Of a stretch of 11,012 nucleotides of DNA, positions 1-5,928 are shown one piece after another. The position numbers and the translations under genes were made by a program. This stretch comes from Bacteroidales bacterium UBA1199 (GTDB lineage: Bacteria; Bacteroidota; Bacteroidia; Bacteroidales; UBA932): NCBI GenBank assembly GCA_002309795.1, contig DBXZ01000010.1, forward strand, positions 1 through 11,012, in the 5' to 3' direction. The notes below the pieces were generated by a model, which was given only the letters and a program-made list of their open reading frames with translations, made no database searches and was not told the origin of the DNA. Every line of letters begins with the position of its first letter. The stretch's first letter is position 1.

Positions 1-983
1 AGCACCCACTCGTAGCTCATCTGCAGGACAGGCTGTCCGGTATTGGGTTCGTCCTGGACGACCTGCACCAGTTTATCCTTCAGGGGAGCGGTCTGCTCCA
101 TCGTGGAGCCCTGAAGCATCGGATAATAGTGAGGCAGCGGATGGTCCAGGCGGCCGCCGCCGATAATCCATGAGTCCAGGAAGATGAACTGCAGGGCAGC
201 TACGGCGTTGCCTGTCAGGCGCAGGTGGGTGTCGCGCCAGACCTGGAAGTAGTTGTTGTTGATGTTCATTCCGCCCGTATAGCCGATCTTCCCGTCAATG
301 ACCACGATCTTCCGGTGATTCCGGTGATTGAGGCGGGTAGGCAGTTCCAGGAGGTGTCGCCTGGGGTCGGTGAACTTCAGCACCTCGATTCCGGCGCGGC
401 GCATCCGTCCGTAATAGCCCGGAAAGAGCGAGAAGTTCACGATATTTTCGTTGATAAAGCGCACCTTGACGCCCTCTCTGGCTTTTTGGATCAGGACGTT
501 GCGGACATCTTCGCTACCGCTGTCGGTACCGAACCGGAAATATTCGATATGGATGGATTCCTTTGCGTTGCGCAGATCCTCCAGCAGCAGTTCGTATTTG
601 CGCTTTCCGGAGGTGATGATTTCAAAGGCGGTGGCATCTGTCGCGCAGGGATGGAACCCCTTGCCGAGAAGACGCGCCAGCGGACGGAACTCTTCCCGGA
701 TCGAATCGTCACAACTGTGGCCGAAGAGCAGGTTGGAGAGCTCCGGACTGGTCTCGGCTTCGAGCAGGGCGGTATAGCGGCGGTGCCGGCGTTTGAAGAG
801 GTAATGGTACCGGTTGTTGATGCCGAAAAGCAGGTAGAGCGCCACGCCCACGACGGGAAGCAAGGCGATGGCCAGAATCCACGCAAGTTTGGCTGCAGGT
901 GCCGTATCATCGAAAACTACGACCACAATACTGCTGACCATCAGCAGAATGACGAAAACGGTAAGAAAGGAGTGCCAAAACAT
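1..983 (-). CDS. cls: Cardiolipin synthase (phospholipase D superfamily), 3' part off the left edge
   Basis: Reading the minus strand from the ATG at 983-981 gives an open frame of 327 residues that runs off the window. It begins with two hydrophobic segments (about residues 5-23 and 30-50), the usual N-terminal membrane anchor of bacterial cardiolipin synthases. A soluble phospholipase D domain follows, with the first HKD motif complete at H223-x-K225-x4-D230, then GKIGYTGGMNI. The second HKD motif is expected in the missing C-terminal part, since the family is usually about 480-510 residues. The enzyme joins two phosphatidylglycerol molecules, or PG and PE in some subtypes, into cardiolipin at the inner membrane. 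The start is supported by the hydrophobic segment beginning immediately after it and by a TATCTTTG box 17 bases upstream. It is divergent from plsX, another phospholipid gene. Family assignment is firm; the subtype (ClsA/B/C) cannot be told. Confidence 0.93.
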   Translation of the reverse strand, partial: MFWHSFLTVFVILLMVSSIVVVVFDDTAPAAKLAWILAIALLPVVGVALYLLFGINNRYHYLFKRRHRRYTALLEAETSPELSNLLFGHSCDDSIREEFRPLARLLGKGFHPCATDATAFEIITSGKRKYELLLEDLRNAKESIHIEYFRFGTDSGSEDVRNVLIQKAREGVKVRFINENIVNFSLFPGYYGRMRRAGIEVLKFTDPRRHLLELPTRLNHRNHRKIVVIDGKIGYTGGMNINNNYFQVWRDTHLRLTGNAVAALQFIFLDSWIIGGGRLDHPLPHYYPMLQGSTMEQTAPLKDKLVQVVQDEPNTGQPVLQMSYEWV

Positions 984-1000
984 ACCCGGTATTCTTATGC

Positions 1001-1008
1001 CAAAGATA
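1001..1008 (-). promoter_or_regulatory. -7 promoter box for cls
   Basis: The minus strand reads TATCTTTG, an exact match to the Bacteroidetes primary-sigma -7 consensus TAnnTTTG. It ends 17 bases before the cls ATG, implying a short leader. No convincing -33 TTTG was seen at the usual distance. Confidence 0.65.
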
Positions 1009-1018
1009 AGGAATTTCT

Positions 1019-1026
1019 TACATTTG
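1019..1026 (+). promoter_or_regulatory. -7 promoter box for plsX
   Basis: TACATTTG matches TAnnTTTG on the plus strand, 25 bases before the plsX ATG. It lies only 10 bases from the opposite-strand cls box, so the two divergent promoters overlap and polymerase binding at one should hinder the other. No clear -33 element was seen. Confidence 0.55.
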
Positions 1027-1051
1027 CAGACAGAATCCAAACGAAAGCGAG

Positions 1052-2071
1052 ATGATCAAGATTATCGTTGACTGCTATGGCGGCGACCACAGCCCGCAGG
1101 CCAATATTGACGGCGCCCTCCGTGCGCTCGAAAAGAATACCGACCTTTACCTGATCCTGACCGGCGACGAAACGCCCATCCGGGCCTGCCTGGAAGGCAA
1201 GTCTTATGATACCGACCGGCTTGAAGTAGTACACGCTCCGCAAGTGATCACCTGCGATGACAAGCCCACCGACGCCATCCGCATGAAGCGGGACTCCTCG
1301 ATGATGAAAGGCATCATGATGCTGCGCGACTGCGACGATATCGCGGGAATGGTCAGTATCGGATCGACCGGAGCGCTGGTTACCGGTGCGCTGGTGCGGC
1401 TCGGCCGGCTCCGCGGCGTCATCCGTCCCACCTTCTGCCCGATTCTGCCCACCATGAAGGGCGGAATCGTGGGAATCTGCGATTCCGGTGCAAACGTGGA
1501 GGTCGACAGCGCCATGCTCCGCCAGTTCGCCATCATGGCCTCGCTCTACCTGGAGAATGTCTATGAAATCAAATCCCCCCGTACGGCACTGCTCAACGTG
1601 GGCGTCGAGCCCGGAAAAGGCGACACCATCCGTCAGGAGGCCTACGGCCTGCTCAAGGAGACCGAATGTCTCAACTTCGTGGGCAACATGGAGAGCCGTG
1701 ACCTGCTCGGCGGCAACTATGATATCGTGATTTGCGACGGGTTCTCCGGCAACGTCCTGACCAAGACCACGGAAGGAACAGCCCTTGAGATGCTCAAGTT
1801 GCTCAAGGGAAAAATATACACCCGTACCCGCTACAAGATCGGCGCCCTGCTGATGAAGCGGATGTTCAAGGAAATCAAGGATTTCATGAACTATCAGAAC
1901 TACGGCGGCAGCGTGCTGCTCGGCACTTCCAAGGTGGTCGTCAAAGGCCACGGCAGCGCCAAGAGCGTCTCAATCGAAAAGTGTATCGATCAGGCCTACA
2001 AGATGCAACTCAGCGGCCTCGGTCCCAAGATCGAAGCCGAATTGGCCAAGTACGAGCACTACGAGGAGTAA
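1052..2071 (+). CDS. plsX: Phosphate acyltransferase PlsX (acyl-ACP:phosphate)
   Basis: This 339-residue protein is the normal length for PlsX, which converts acyl-ACP and phosphate to acyl-phosphate, the donor used by PlsY in the first acylation of glycerol-3-phosphate. Family signatures are present: the N-terminal IIVDCYGGDHSP (residues 4-15), where most members have VDxMGGD; GSTGA at 104-108; a GANVE segment near residue 147; GNMESRDL near 217; and DGFSGNV at 229-235. It stands alone rather than in the common rpmF-plsX-fabH cluster, and from memory its wording looks closer to Firmicutes PlsX than to typical Bacteroides PlsX, so it may be a second or transferred copy. It is a peripheral membrane or cytosolic enzyme. 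The ATG at 1052 gives the expected N-terminus directly before the first beta strand. There is no strong Shine-Dalgarno sequence, which is normal for this phylum. Confidence 0.92.
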   Translation: MIKIIVDCYGGDHSPQANIDGALRALEKNTDLYLILTGDETPIRACLEGKSYDTDRLEVVHAPQVITCDDKPTDAIRMKRDSSMMKGIMMLRDCDDIAGMVSIGSTGALVTGALVRLGRLRGVIRPTFCPILPTMKGGIVGICDSGANVEVDSAMLRQFAIMASLYLENVYEIKSPRTALLNVGVEPGKGDTIRQEAYGLLKETECLNFVGNMESRDLLGGNYDIVICDGFSGNVLTKTTEGTALEMLKLLKGKIYTRTRYKIGALLMKRMFKEIKDFMNYQNYGGSVLLGTSKVVVKGHGSAKSVSIEKCIDQAYKMQLSGLGPKIEAELAKYEHYEE

Positions 2072-2095
2072 ACAATAACCACAATCCGCTACTGT

Positions 2096-2272
2096 TTAGA
2101 GCGGCACTTCTGTCGCTGCGTCATACCGGAATGATTCTTCCCCGTCTTTGGGAGGAATTGAGTTCCCAATAGTTTCGGACTTTGTGTCCACAAGTGTACG
2201 GTTGTTATCGTTATTACAAGATACGAGGAGCGCGATCACGACTAACGGAATGAGATACACAGTTTTACTCAT
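2096..2272 (-). CDS. Small lipoprotein, 58 residues, unknown function
   Basis: From the ATG at 2272 the protein starts MSKTVYL, has a hydrophobic run to about residue 18 and a lipobox L-V-S-C with the lipidated cysteine at position 19. The mature part is only about 40 residues, hydrophilic, beginning CNNDNN and ending EVPL. An in-frame start nine codons upstream would add a polar extension before the signal sequence, so the inner ATG is preferred; a purine-rich stretch (AGAAAGAAG) precedes it. A TATCTTTG box lies about 70 bases upstream. No known domain is recognised. It is convergent with plsX (24 bases between stops) and divergent from the LuxR-type gene, with which it may share regulation. 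The main doubt is whether such a short frame is translated; the clean lipoprotein signal argues that it is. Confidence 0.68.
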   Translation of the reverse strand: MSKTVYLIPLVVIALLVSCNNDNNRTLVDTKSETIGNSIPPKDGEESFRYDAATEVPL

Positions 2273-2340
2273 AGCTGCTTCTTTCTGGCACCGAGTCACT
2301 TCAAATGAGGCATCTACCCGGTATTGTTTTGAGCCAATTA

Positions 2341-2348
2341 CAAAGATA
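2341..2348 (-). promoter_or_regulatory. -7 promoter box for the small lipoprotein
   Basis: The minus strand reads TATCTTTG, an exact TAnnTTTG match, 68 bases before the lipoprotein ATG. A -33 TTTG was not evident. Confidence 0.5.
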
Positions 2349-2419
2349 GATCGTAACTCACTGTATGATAATGGGTTCCAGCTATCTTTCGTTATCGCTT
2401 ACGTGCCGCCCTTTTGTGT

Positions 2420-2427
2420 TATCTTTT
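2420..2427 (+). promoter_or_regulatory. Possible -7 box for the LuxR-type regulator
   Basis: TATCTTTT differs from TAnnTTTG in the last base only, and the next base is G. It is the best candidate on this strand and would leave a leader of about 85-90 bases that contains the palindrome at 2483-2498. The similar TATCTTTC at 2383-2390 is an alternative. Confidence 0.3.
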
Positions 2428-2482
2428 GAATAGAATCCAGGGAACACGGACAGAATAACTGTTTGTGTTTCGTTTTTATTCG

Positions 2483-2498
2483 CTTACTTCGCAGTAAG
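2483..2498. promoter_or_regulatory. Perfect 6-bp palindrome upstream of the LuxR-type gene
   Basis: CTTACT-TCGC-AGTAAG is a perfect inverted repeat with a four-base centre, ending 22 bases before the regulator's ATG. It could be a small mRNA hairpin in the leader or an autoregulatory operator. No T tract follows, so it is not a terminator. Confidence 0.3.
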
Positions 2499-2520
2499 TA
2501 ACAACCATAATCCCATCAAG

Positions 2521-3282
2521 ATGGAACTGACCCTTCAAGATTTTTTCAATGCGAATCCCATCACCGAGGACCTGGGCGAACTGGGAGGTGAGAGCCAGAG
2601 CATCTATGTTGATACGGCCAAAGCTTTTGCACGCAACTTCTATCAACCGATTTATCTGGTTGATTTCTACACCCGAAAGATTATCTACATCTCCGGGAAT
2701 ATGCGATATCTGTGCGACAGACTGGCGAACGGCGCCCACGGTGAATCAAATGCCATATACTACGATTCCATTCCGGAAGAGGAGAGGGATATGCTGAAAG
2801 AAATCGCCGTCAAGACCTTCGAGCAGCTGTATTCCATCCCCGCCGAAGAACGGAAGGACTGGAATCTCTCATTTTCTGTCCACCTGCAACGCCATAACCG
2901 GAAACGGCTGTTGCTTCACAGGGCCGCACCGCTGAAACTGACCCCGGAGGGGAAGGTCTGGCTGGTCATGTGTACTTTTTCCCTGACTTCTGAAAAAAAG
3001 GCCGGTTCTCCCATTCTGCGCTGCTACGGCCACCGGGACTACTTCTTCTATTCCCTGGAGAGACACGTTTGGTATTATCGGGAAGGCTTCTCGCTGACGG
3101 ACATGGAACGGGACGTCCTGCTCTATTCGTCGCAGGGCTACACAATGAAGGAAATCGCCAGCCGTATTTGCAAATCCGAAGATTCGGTCAAATCGTACAA
3201 GCGCCAGTTATTCGCCAAATTAGGCGTCAAGAATATTACCGAGGCGGTCTGCTCCGCCGTCAACAACAATTTGCTGCAATGA
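2521..3282 (+). CDS. LuxR-family transcriptional regulator with N-terminal PAS-like region
   Basis: The protein has 253 residues. The C-terminal part from L192 (LTDMERDVLLYSSQGYTMKEI, then KSEDSVKSYKRQLFAKLGV) is a typical LuxR/GerE helix-turn-helix, with a leucine-threonine start, the acidic residue before the first helix, the KEIA turn and the S-V-K-S-Y recognition helix. The N-terminal part contains PIYLVDFYTRKIIYISGN at about residues 42-59, which reads like the first strands of a PAS domain, so it probably senses a small molecule or partner. There is no receiver domain or membrane segment. It should be a cytoplasmic DNA-binding regulator. The ligand and targets are unknown; the divergent small lipoprotein is the obvious candidate target, along with its own gene. 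The stop lies 7 bases from the convergent hydrolase stop. The gene looks less GC-rich than its neighbours. Confidence 0.85.
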   Translation: MELTLQDFFNANPITEDLGELGGESQSIYVDTAKAFARNFYQPIYLVDFYTRKIIYISGNMRYLCDRLANGAHGESNAIYYDSIPEEERDMLKEIAVKTFEQLYSIPAEERKDWNLSFSVHLQRHNRKRLLLHRAAPLKLTPEGKVWLVMCTFSLTSEKKAGSPILRCYGHRDYFFYSLERHVWYYREGFSLTDMERDVLLYSSQGYTMKEIASRICKSEDSVKSYKRQLFAKLGVKNITEAVCSAVNNNLLQ

Positions 3283-3289
3283 CAGCCGC

Positions 3290-3841
3290 TTAGAAGGCAG
3301 CGACCAACTCGTCGTTGGAGTAGGCGTCTGCCCCGTAGCAGGTCTTCAGGTAGGAGAGTCCGTAAAGGTAATCCTCTTCCGTAAAGGAGTTGGTGGCTTC
3401 TTTGGCAACGACTACGTCGTAGCCCAGACAGTAGGCGTCGGCAGAGGTGTGACGGACGCACATGTGGGCGTGAAGACCGGTCATAATTACGGTCTTGACA
3501 CCGAGTTCGCGGAGCAGGATATCCAGATCGGTCTGGAAGAATCCGCTGTAGCGACGCTTCGGAACGATGTAATCGCAGGCAGCCGGCTTCAGTTCGGGAA
3601 TCACCTCCGCACCGGGCGTGCCGGCAATGGCATGGTCACCCCACAGGGCCAGTTCCCGGTCTATACCGGGCAGGTGTGCATCGTTGCAATAGATGACAGG
3701 AACGCCGGCCTTGCGGGCAGCGTCGAGCAGCCGTGCGGTTGCAGGGACGATTTCACGGGCACGGTCGCAGCCGAGTGCCCCGGTAACGAAGTCATTGAGC
3801 ATGTCAACGACAAGAATGGCGGGTTTATTGAGTTTTTTCAT
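3290..3841 (-). CDS. Isochorismatase-fold cysteine hydrolase, nicotinamidase-like
   Basis: Starting at the ATG at 3841 (MKKLNKPAIL) the protein has 183 residues. It shows the full cysteine-hydrolase triad: D13 in VVDMLNDF, K95 in VPKRRYSGF, and C128 in HMCVRHTSADAY. It also carries D54-x-H56 and H70 (WGDHAIAGTPGAEV), which match the metal-binding positions of nicotinamidases such as Pyrococcus PH999. That favours nicotinamide deamidation for NAD salvage, but related enzymes of this superfamily act on other amides or have unknown substrates, so the name pncA is not assigned. It is cytoplasmic, with no signal peptide. An upstream in-frame TTG would start translation inside the -7 promoter box and is rejected. 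The gene is convergent with the LuxR-type gene and divergent from the thioesterase. Confidence 0.85.
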   Translation of the reverse strand: MKKLNKPAILVVDMLNDFVTGALGCDRAREIVPATARLLDAARKAGVPVIYCNDAHLPGIDRELALWGDHAIAGTPGAEVIPELKPAACDYIVPKRRYSGFFQTDLDILLRELGVKTVIMTGLHAHMCVRHTSADAYCLGYDVVVAKEATNSFTEEDYLYGLSYLKTCYGADAYSNDELVAAF

Positions 3842-3871
3842 TGCGCAATAATTATAGTGTTCTCGTAACTG

Positions 3872-3879
3872 CAAAGGTA
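3872..3879 (-). promoter_or_regulatory. -7 promoter box for the cysteine hydrolase
   Basis: The minus strand reads TACCTTTG, an exact TAnnTTTG match, 30 bases before the preferred ATG at 3841. Its position shows that the transcript starts downstream of the alternative TTG codon and so decides the start of the gene. Confidence 0.6.
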
Positions 3880-3900
3880 CAACAATCCGCGGGATTTTTC

Positions 3901-3923
3901 AGTTCGGAAGTTTTTTTCGAACT
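3901..3923. repeat. Inverted repeat in the hydrolase/thioesterase divergent gap
   Basis: AGTTCG (3901-3906) and CGAACT (3918-3923) are perfect 6-bp arms around an 11-base T-rich centre. It sits upstream of both divergent genes and could be an operator; chance is also possible. No convincing TAnnTTTG box was found for the thioesterase in this gap. Confidence 0.3.
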
Positions 3924-3944
3924 TTACGCAAAATAACCGGAACG

Positions 3945-4346
3945 ATGAAAGATTACCTTTTCAAGACCGAGATGACGACCCGCGATTACGAGTGTGACGT
4001 CCAGGGCGTCGTCAACAACGCCAATTATGTGCATTACCTGGAAGCTACCCGGCACGCCTGGCTGCAGGGCGAAGGGTTTTCATTCCGCAAATGGCACGAC
4101 GAGGGAATCGACATGATGGTCTCTGAAATCGATATCCGCTACAAGACTCCGCTCAAGGGACAGGAGAAGTTTCTCTCATGTCTCAACCTGCACCGCGACG
4201 GAGCCCGTTTTGTTTTTGAGCAGGACATCTACCGCCAGGAAGACGGACAGCTCTGCGTGAGCGCCACCGTCTCCGTGGTCTGCCTGGTAAAGGGCCGTCT
4301 CACGAGGGGCGACGAGGTGGCTTCCCTGTTCGGGAAGTATCTTTGA
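3945..4346 (+). CDS. Acyl-CoA thioesterase, hot-dog fold (4HBT/YbgC-FadM type)
   Basis: This 133-residue protein is the usual length for a single hot-dog thioesterase. The N-terminal signature RDYECDVQGVVNNANYVHYLE (residues 13-33) fits the 4HBT pattern, in which the aspartate (D18 here) is catalytic, followed by the G-V-V-N-N-A-N-Y helix start. The central IRYKTPLKGQEKF and C-terminal SATVSVVCLVKGRL strands also fit. It hydrolyses thioesters of CoA or an acyl carrier protein; the substrate cannot be read from the sequence. YbgC homologues have been linked to phospholipid metabolism, which would suit cls and plsX nearby, but these genes are separated by others. It is cytosolic. The ATG at 3945 leaves the normal short lead before the active-site strand. 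The stop TGA lies inside a chance TATCTTTG, 29 bases before the tRNA promoter box. Confidence 0.88.
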   Translation: MKDYLFKTEMTTRDYECDVQGVVNNANYVHYLEATRHAWLQGEGFSFRKWHDEGIDMMVSEIDIRYKTPLKGQEKFLSCLNLHRDGARFVFEQDIYRQEDGQLCVSATVSVVCLVKGRLTRGDEVASLFGKYL

Positions 4347-4353
4347 TAAAGGA

Positions 4354-4383
4354 TTTGCATTTCCCGGAAAAAGTGTATCTTTG
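4354..4383 (+). promoter_or_regulatory. Promoter of tRNA-Val (and probably nhaC-GH92)
   Basis: TTTG at 4354-4357 and TATCTTTG at 4376-4383 match the Bacteroidetes -33/-7 promoter, with an 18-base spacer. The -7 box ends 11 bases before the first tRNA base. This is the best promoter in the window and the only one with a visible -33 element. Confidence 0.75.
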
Positions 4384-4394
4384 CACTCCCGACC

Positions 4395-4472
4395 GGGACC
4401 TTAGCTCAGCTGGTTTAGAGCGCATGCTTCACACGCATGAGGTCAGCAGTTCAAATCTGCTAGGTCCCACCA
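4395..4472 (+). tRNA. tRNA-Val (anticodon CAC), CCA encoded
   Basis: The sequence folds into a complete cloverleaf: a 7-bp acceptor stem (GGGACCT with AGGTCCC), a D arm GCTC/GAGC, an anticodon stem CATGC/GCATG around loop TTCACAC (anticodon CAC, reading GUG valine codons), a 5-base variable region AGGTC, and a T arm AGCAG/CTGCT with loop TTCAAAT. The discriminator is A, followed by an encoded CCA at 4470-4472. All stems pair fully. It has its own upstream promoter. No terminator follows before the nhaC ATG 13 bases later, so the primary transcript probably continues into nhaC and is separated by tRNA 3'-end processing. Confidence 0.96.
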
Positions 4473-4485
4473 AAAAGCTGCCAGT

Positions 4486-5928
4486 ATGACTGTCACAGTT
4501 CGTAAAAGAAGGTTTCTGGCGCTGATCCCGCTCTCCGTCCTGATTGTGCTGCTTGCACTGGACATCTCTATCTTTGGAGCGGATTCCATTTTAGGAGCTT
4601 CCCAAGTGGCCCTGCTGGCAGCGGCCGGAGTCTGCATCGCCATTTCAACGTGGGTCTATAAAGTCCCCTGGAAGTCTTTCGAACAGACGATTTCCTCCCA
4701 TGTCGGAGACATCGCCGTCGCCATCCTCATCCTGCTGCTGATCGGAGCCATCTCCGGCACCTGGACCCTGAGCGGAATCGTTCCCACGCTGATCTGCTAC
4801 GGGCTCAAGATCATCAGTCCCAAGGTATTCCTGCTTACCGCCTGTCTGCTCTGCGCGATCGTTTCGCTGCTGATCGGGTCGTCGTGGACCACCATCGCCA
4901 CCGTTGGTGTGGCGCTGCTGGGAATCGGACGAGCGGAGGGCTTTTCCGATGCGCTCACGGCCGGCGCCATCATTTCCGGCGCCTATTTCGGCGACAAGAT
5001 ATCCCCGCTCTCGGACACGACGGTGCTGGCTTCCTCCATCAACCGGGTGGACCTCTTCGCCCATATCCGCTACATGCTGCTGAGCACCGGTCCTTCGATG
5101 ATTATCACCCTCGTGATTTTCACCATCATAGGACTTTGCCACCCGGTGGCGGACCAGGGACAGATGACCGAGTATGCCGAAGTGTTGCGCGCCCATTTCC
5201 ACATCACTCCGTGGCTGCTGATCGTGCCGTTGCTGACGGCCGTGATGATCTGGCGGAAGATGCCCGCCGTCGTGGTGCTCGCCCTTTCTACGCTGGCCGC
5301 AGCCATAGCTGCGCTTATCTTCCAGCCGGACCTGCTTGCCTCGATCGGAGCGGGCGTGACGGACGGAAGCCGCGCGCGCCTGCTTTTCACCGGCGTGGTG
5401 GAATCTATCTACAACAGCGTCTCCGTTGAAACCGGCAGCGAAGCGGTGAACCAGCTCGTTTCGCCGCGCGGCATGATCGGAATGCTCAACACCGTCTATC
5501 TGATTCTCTGCTCGATGACTTTTGGGGGCTGTATGCGTGCCAGCGGGATGATTTCCGACCTGGCCGGGATCCTTACGCCTCTCACCCGCACGCGCACCGG
5601 ACTGGTGGGCACAACCGTCGTGACCGGCACCGCTCTGAACGGCATCGTGTCGGATCAGTATCTCTCGATTATCCTGACTTCCAATCTCTACCGTGAACGG
5701 TTCGAGAAAGAGGGCTATGAAATGCGACTGCTGAGCCGAAGCGTGGAGGACTCCGCGACGGCCACCTCGCCCCTCTTCCCCTGGTCGAGCTGCGGCATGA
5801 CCCAGGCCGCCATCCTTTCCGTACCCACGCTCGTCTACGCTCCCTTCTGTTTCTTCAACATTCTCTCACCGCTGATGTCCGTCTTAATTGCTGCCATCGG
5901 CTGGAAGATTGTCCGGAATAAACAATGA
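4486..5928 (+). CDS. nhaC: NhaC-family Na+/H+ antiporter
   Basis: This 480-residue, strongly hydrophobic protein has about a dozen predicted membrane segments, beginning at residues 10-33 after a basic N-terminus (MTVTVRKRRF). Family motifs include GSSWTT (131-136), YFGDKISPLSDTT (167-179), a polar GTALNGIVSDQY loop and a late GCM-RASG segment, as in NhaC antiporters, which exchange cytoplasmic Na+ for external H+ at the inner membrane. The ATG at 4486 lies 13 bases after the tRNA-Val CCA end, with no promoter box between, implying transcription from the tRNA promoter. The TGA stop overlaps the GH92 start (ATGA at 5925-5928), indicating translational coupling. Some NhaC-like proteins exchange organic substrates such as malate/lactate or arginine/ornithine, so the exact ions are not certain. 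Confidence 0.9.
   Translation: MTVTVRKRRFLALIPLSVLIVLLALDISIFGADSILGASQVALLAAAGVCIAISTWVYKVPWKSFEQTISSHVGDIAVAILILLLIGAISGTWTLSGIVPTLICYGLKIISPKVFLLTACLLCAIVSLLIGSSWTTIATVGVALLGIGRAEGFSDALTAGAIISGAYFGDKISPLSDTTVLASSINRVDLFAHIRYMLLSTGPSMIITLVIFTIIGLCHPVADQGQMTEYAEVLRAHFHITPWLLIVPLLTAVMIWRKMPAVVVLALSTLAAAIAALIFQPDLLASIGAGVTDGSRARLLFTGVVESIYNSVSVETGSEAVNQLVSPRGMIGMLNTVYLILCSMTFGGCMRASGMISDLAGILTPLTRTRTGLVGTTVVTGTALNGIVSDQYLSIILTSNLYRERFEKEGYEMRLLSRSVEDSATATSPLFPWSSCGMTQAAILSVPTLVYAPFCFFNILSPLMSVLIAAIGWKIVRNKQ

Larger units (their letters stand above)
2273..2520. other. Divergent intergenic region between lipoprotein and LuxR-type gene
   Basis: This 248-base stretch is visibly more AT-rich than the flanking lipid genes. 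It holds a minus-strand promoter box for the lipoprotein (2341-2348), two plus-strand near-consensus boxes (TATCTTTC at 2383-2390 and TATCTTTT at 2420-2427), a small palindrome (2483-2498), and the octamer TCGCTTAC at 2395-2402 and 2481-2488 apart from one shifted base. I see no other credible coding frame. Confidence 0.6.

Noticed and set aside
491..910. Minus-strand open frame inside cls, rich in Ser/Arg/Pro
   Set aside because: It is an out-of-frame shadow; the true cls frame carries the HKD motif and the membrane segments.
995..1951. Long minus-strand open frame opposite plsX, and similar long frames opposite the GH92, nhaC and GH109 genes
   Set aside because: These arise from codon bias in GC-rich genes; their translations are His/Gly/Val-rich with no family features, while the opposite strand carries clear families.
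2086..2104. Possible terminator after plsX (CCGCT with AGCGG, 9-base loop)
   Set aside because: The stem is only five base pairs and no T run follows; it also lies across the end of the lipoprotein gene.
2148..2429. Plus-strand 93-residue open frame between plsX and the LuxR-type gene
   Set aside because: It overlaps the small lipoprotein and its promoter on the other strand, has no recognisable signal or domain, and lacks a promoter box at its start.
3842..3874. TTG start giving an 11-residue longer cysteine hydrolase
   Set aside because: The TTG lies inside the -7 promoter box, upstream of the expected transcription start; the ATG at 3841 also gives the standard N-terminus.
4321..4337. 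Hairpin CTTCCC/GGGAAG at the end of the thioesterase gene
   Set aside because: It lies inside the coding frame and is followed by TATCTTTGA rather than a T run.
4338..4345. A second exact TATCTTTG 38 bases before the tRNA promoter box
   Set aside because: It is made by the last codons of the thioesterase (TAT CTT TGA); the downstream box is better placed and has a -33 TTTG.
4395..4472. tRNA-Val as an integration site for a mobile element
   Set aside because: There is no integrase, no repeated copy of the tRNA 3' end in the window, and the downstream genes look like ordinary chromosomal genes.
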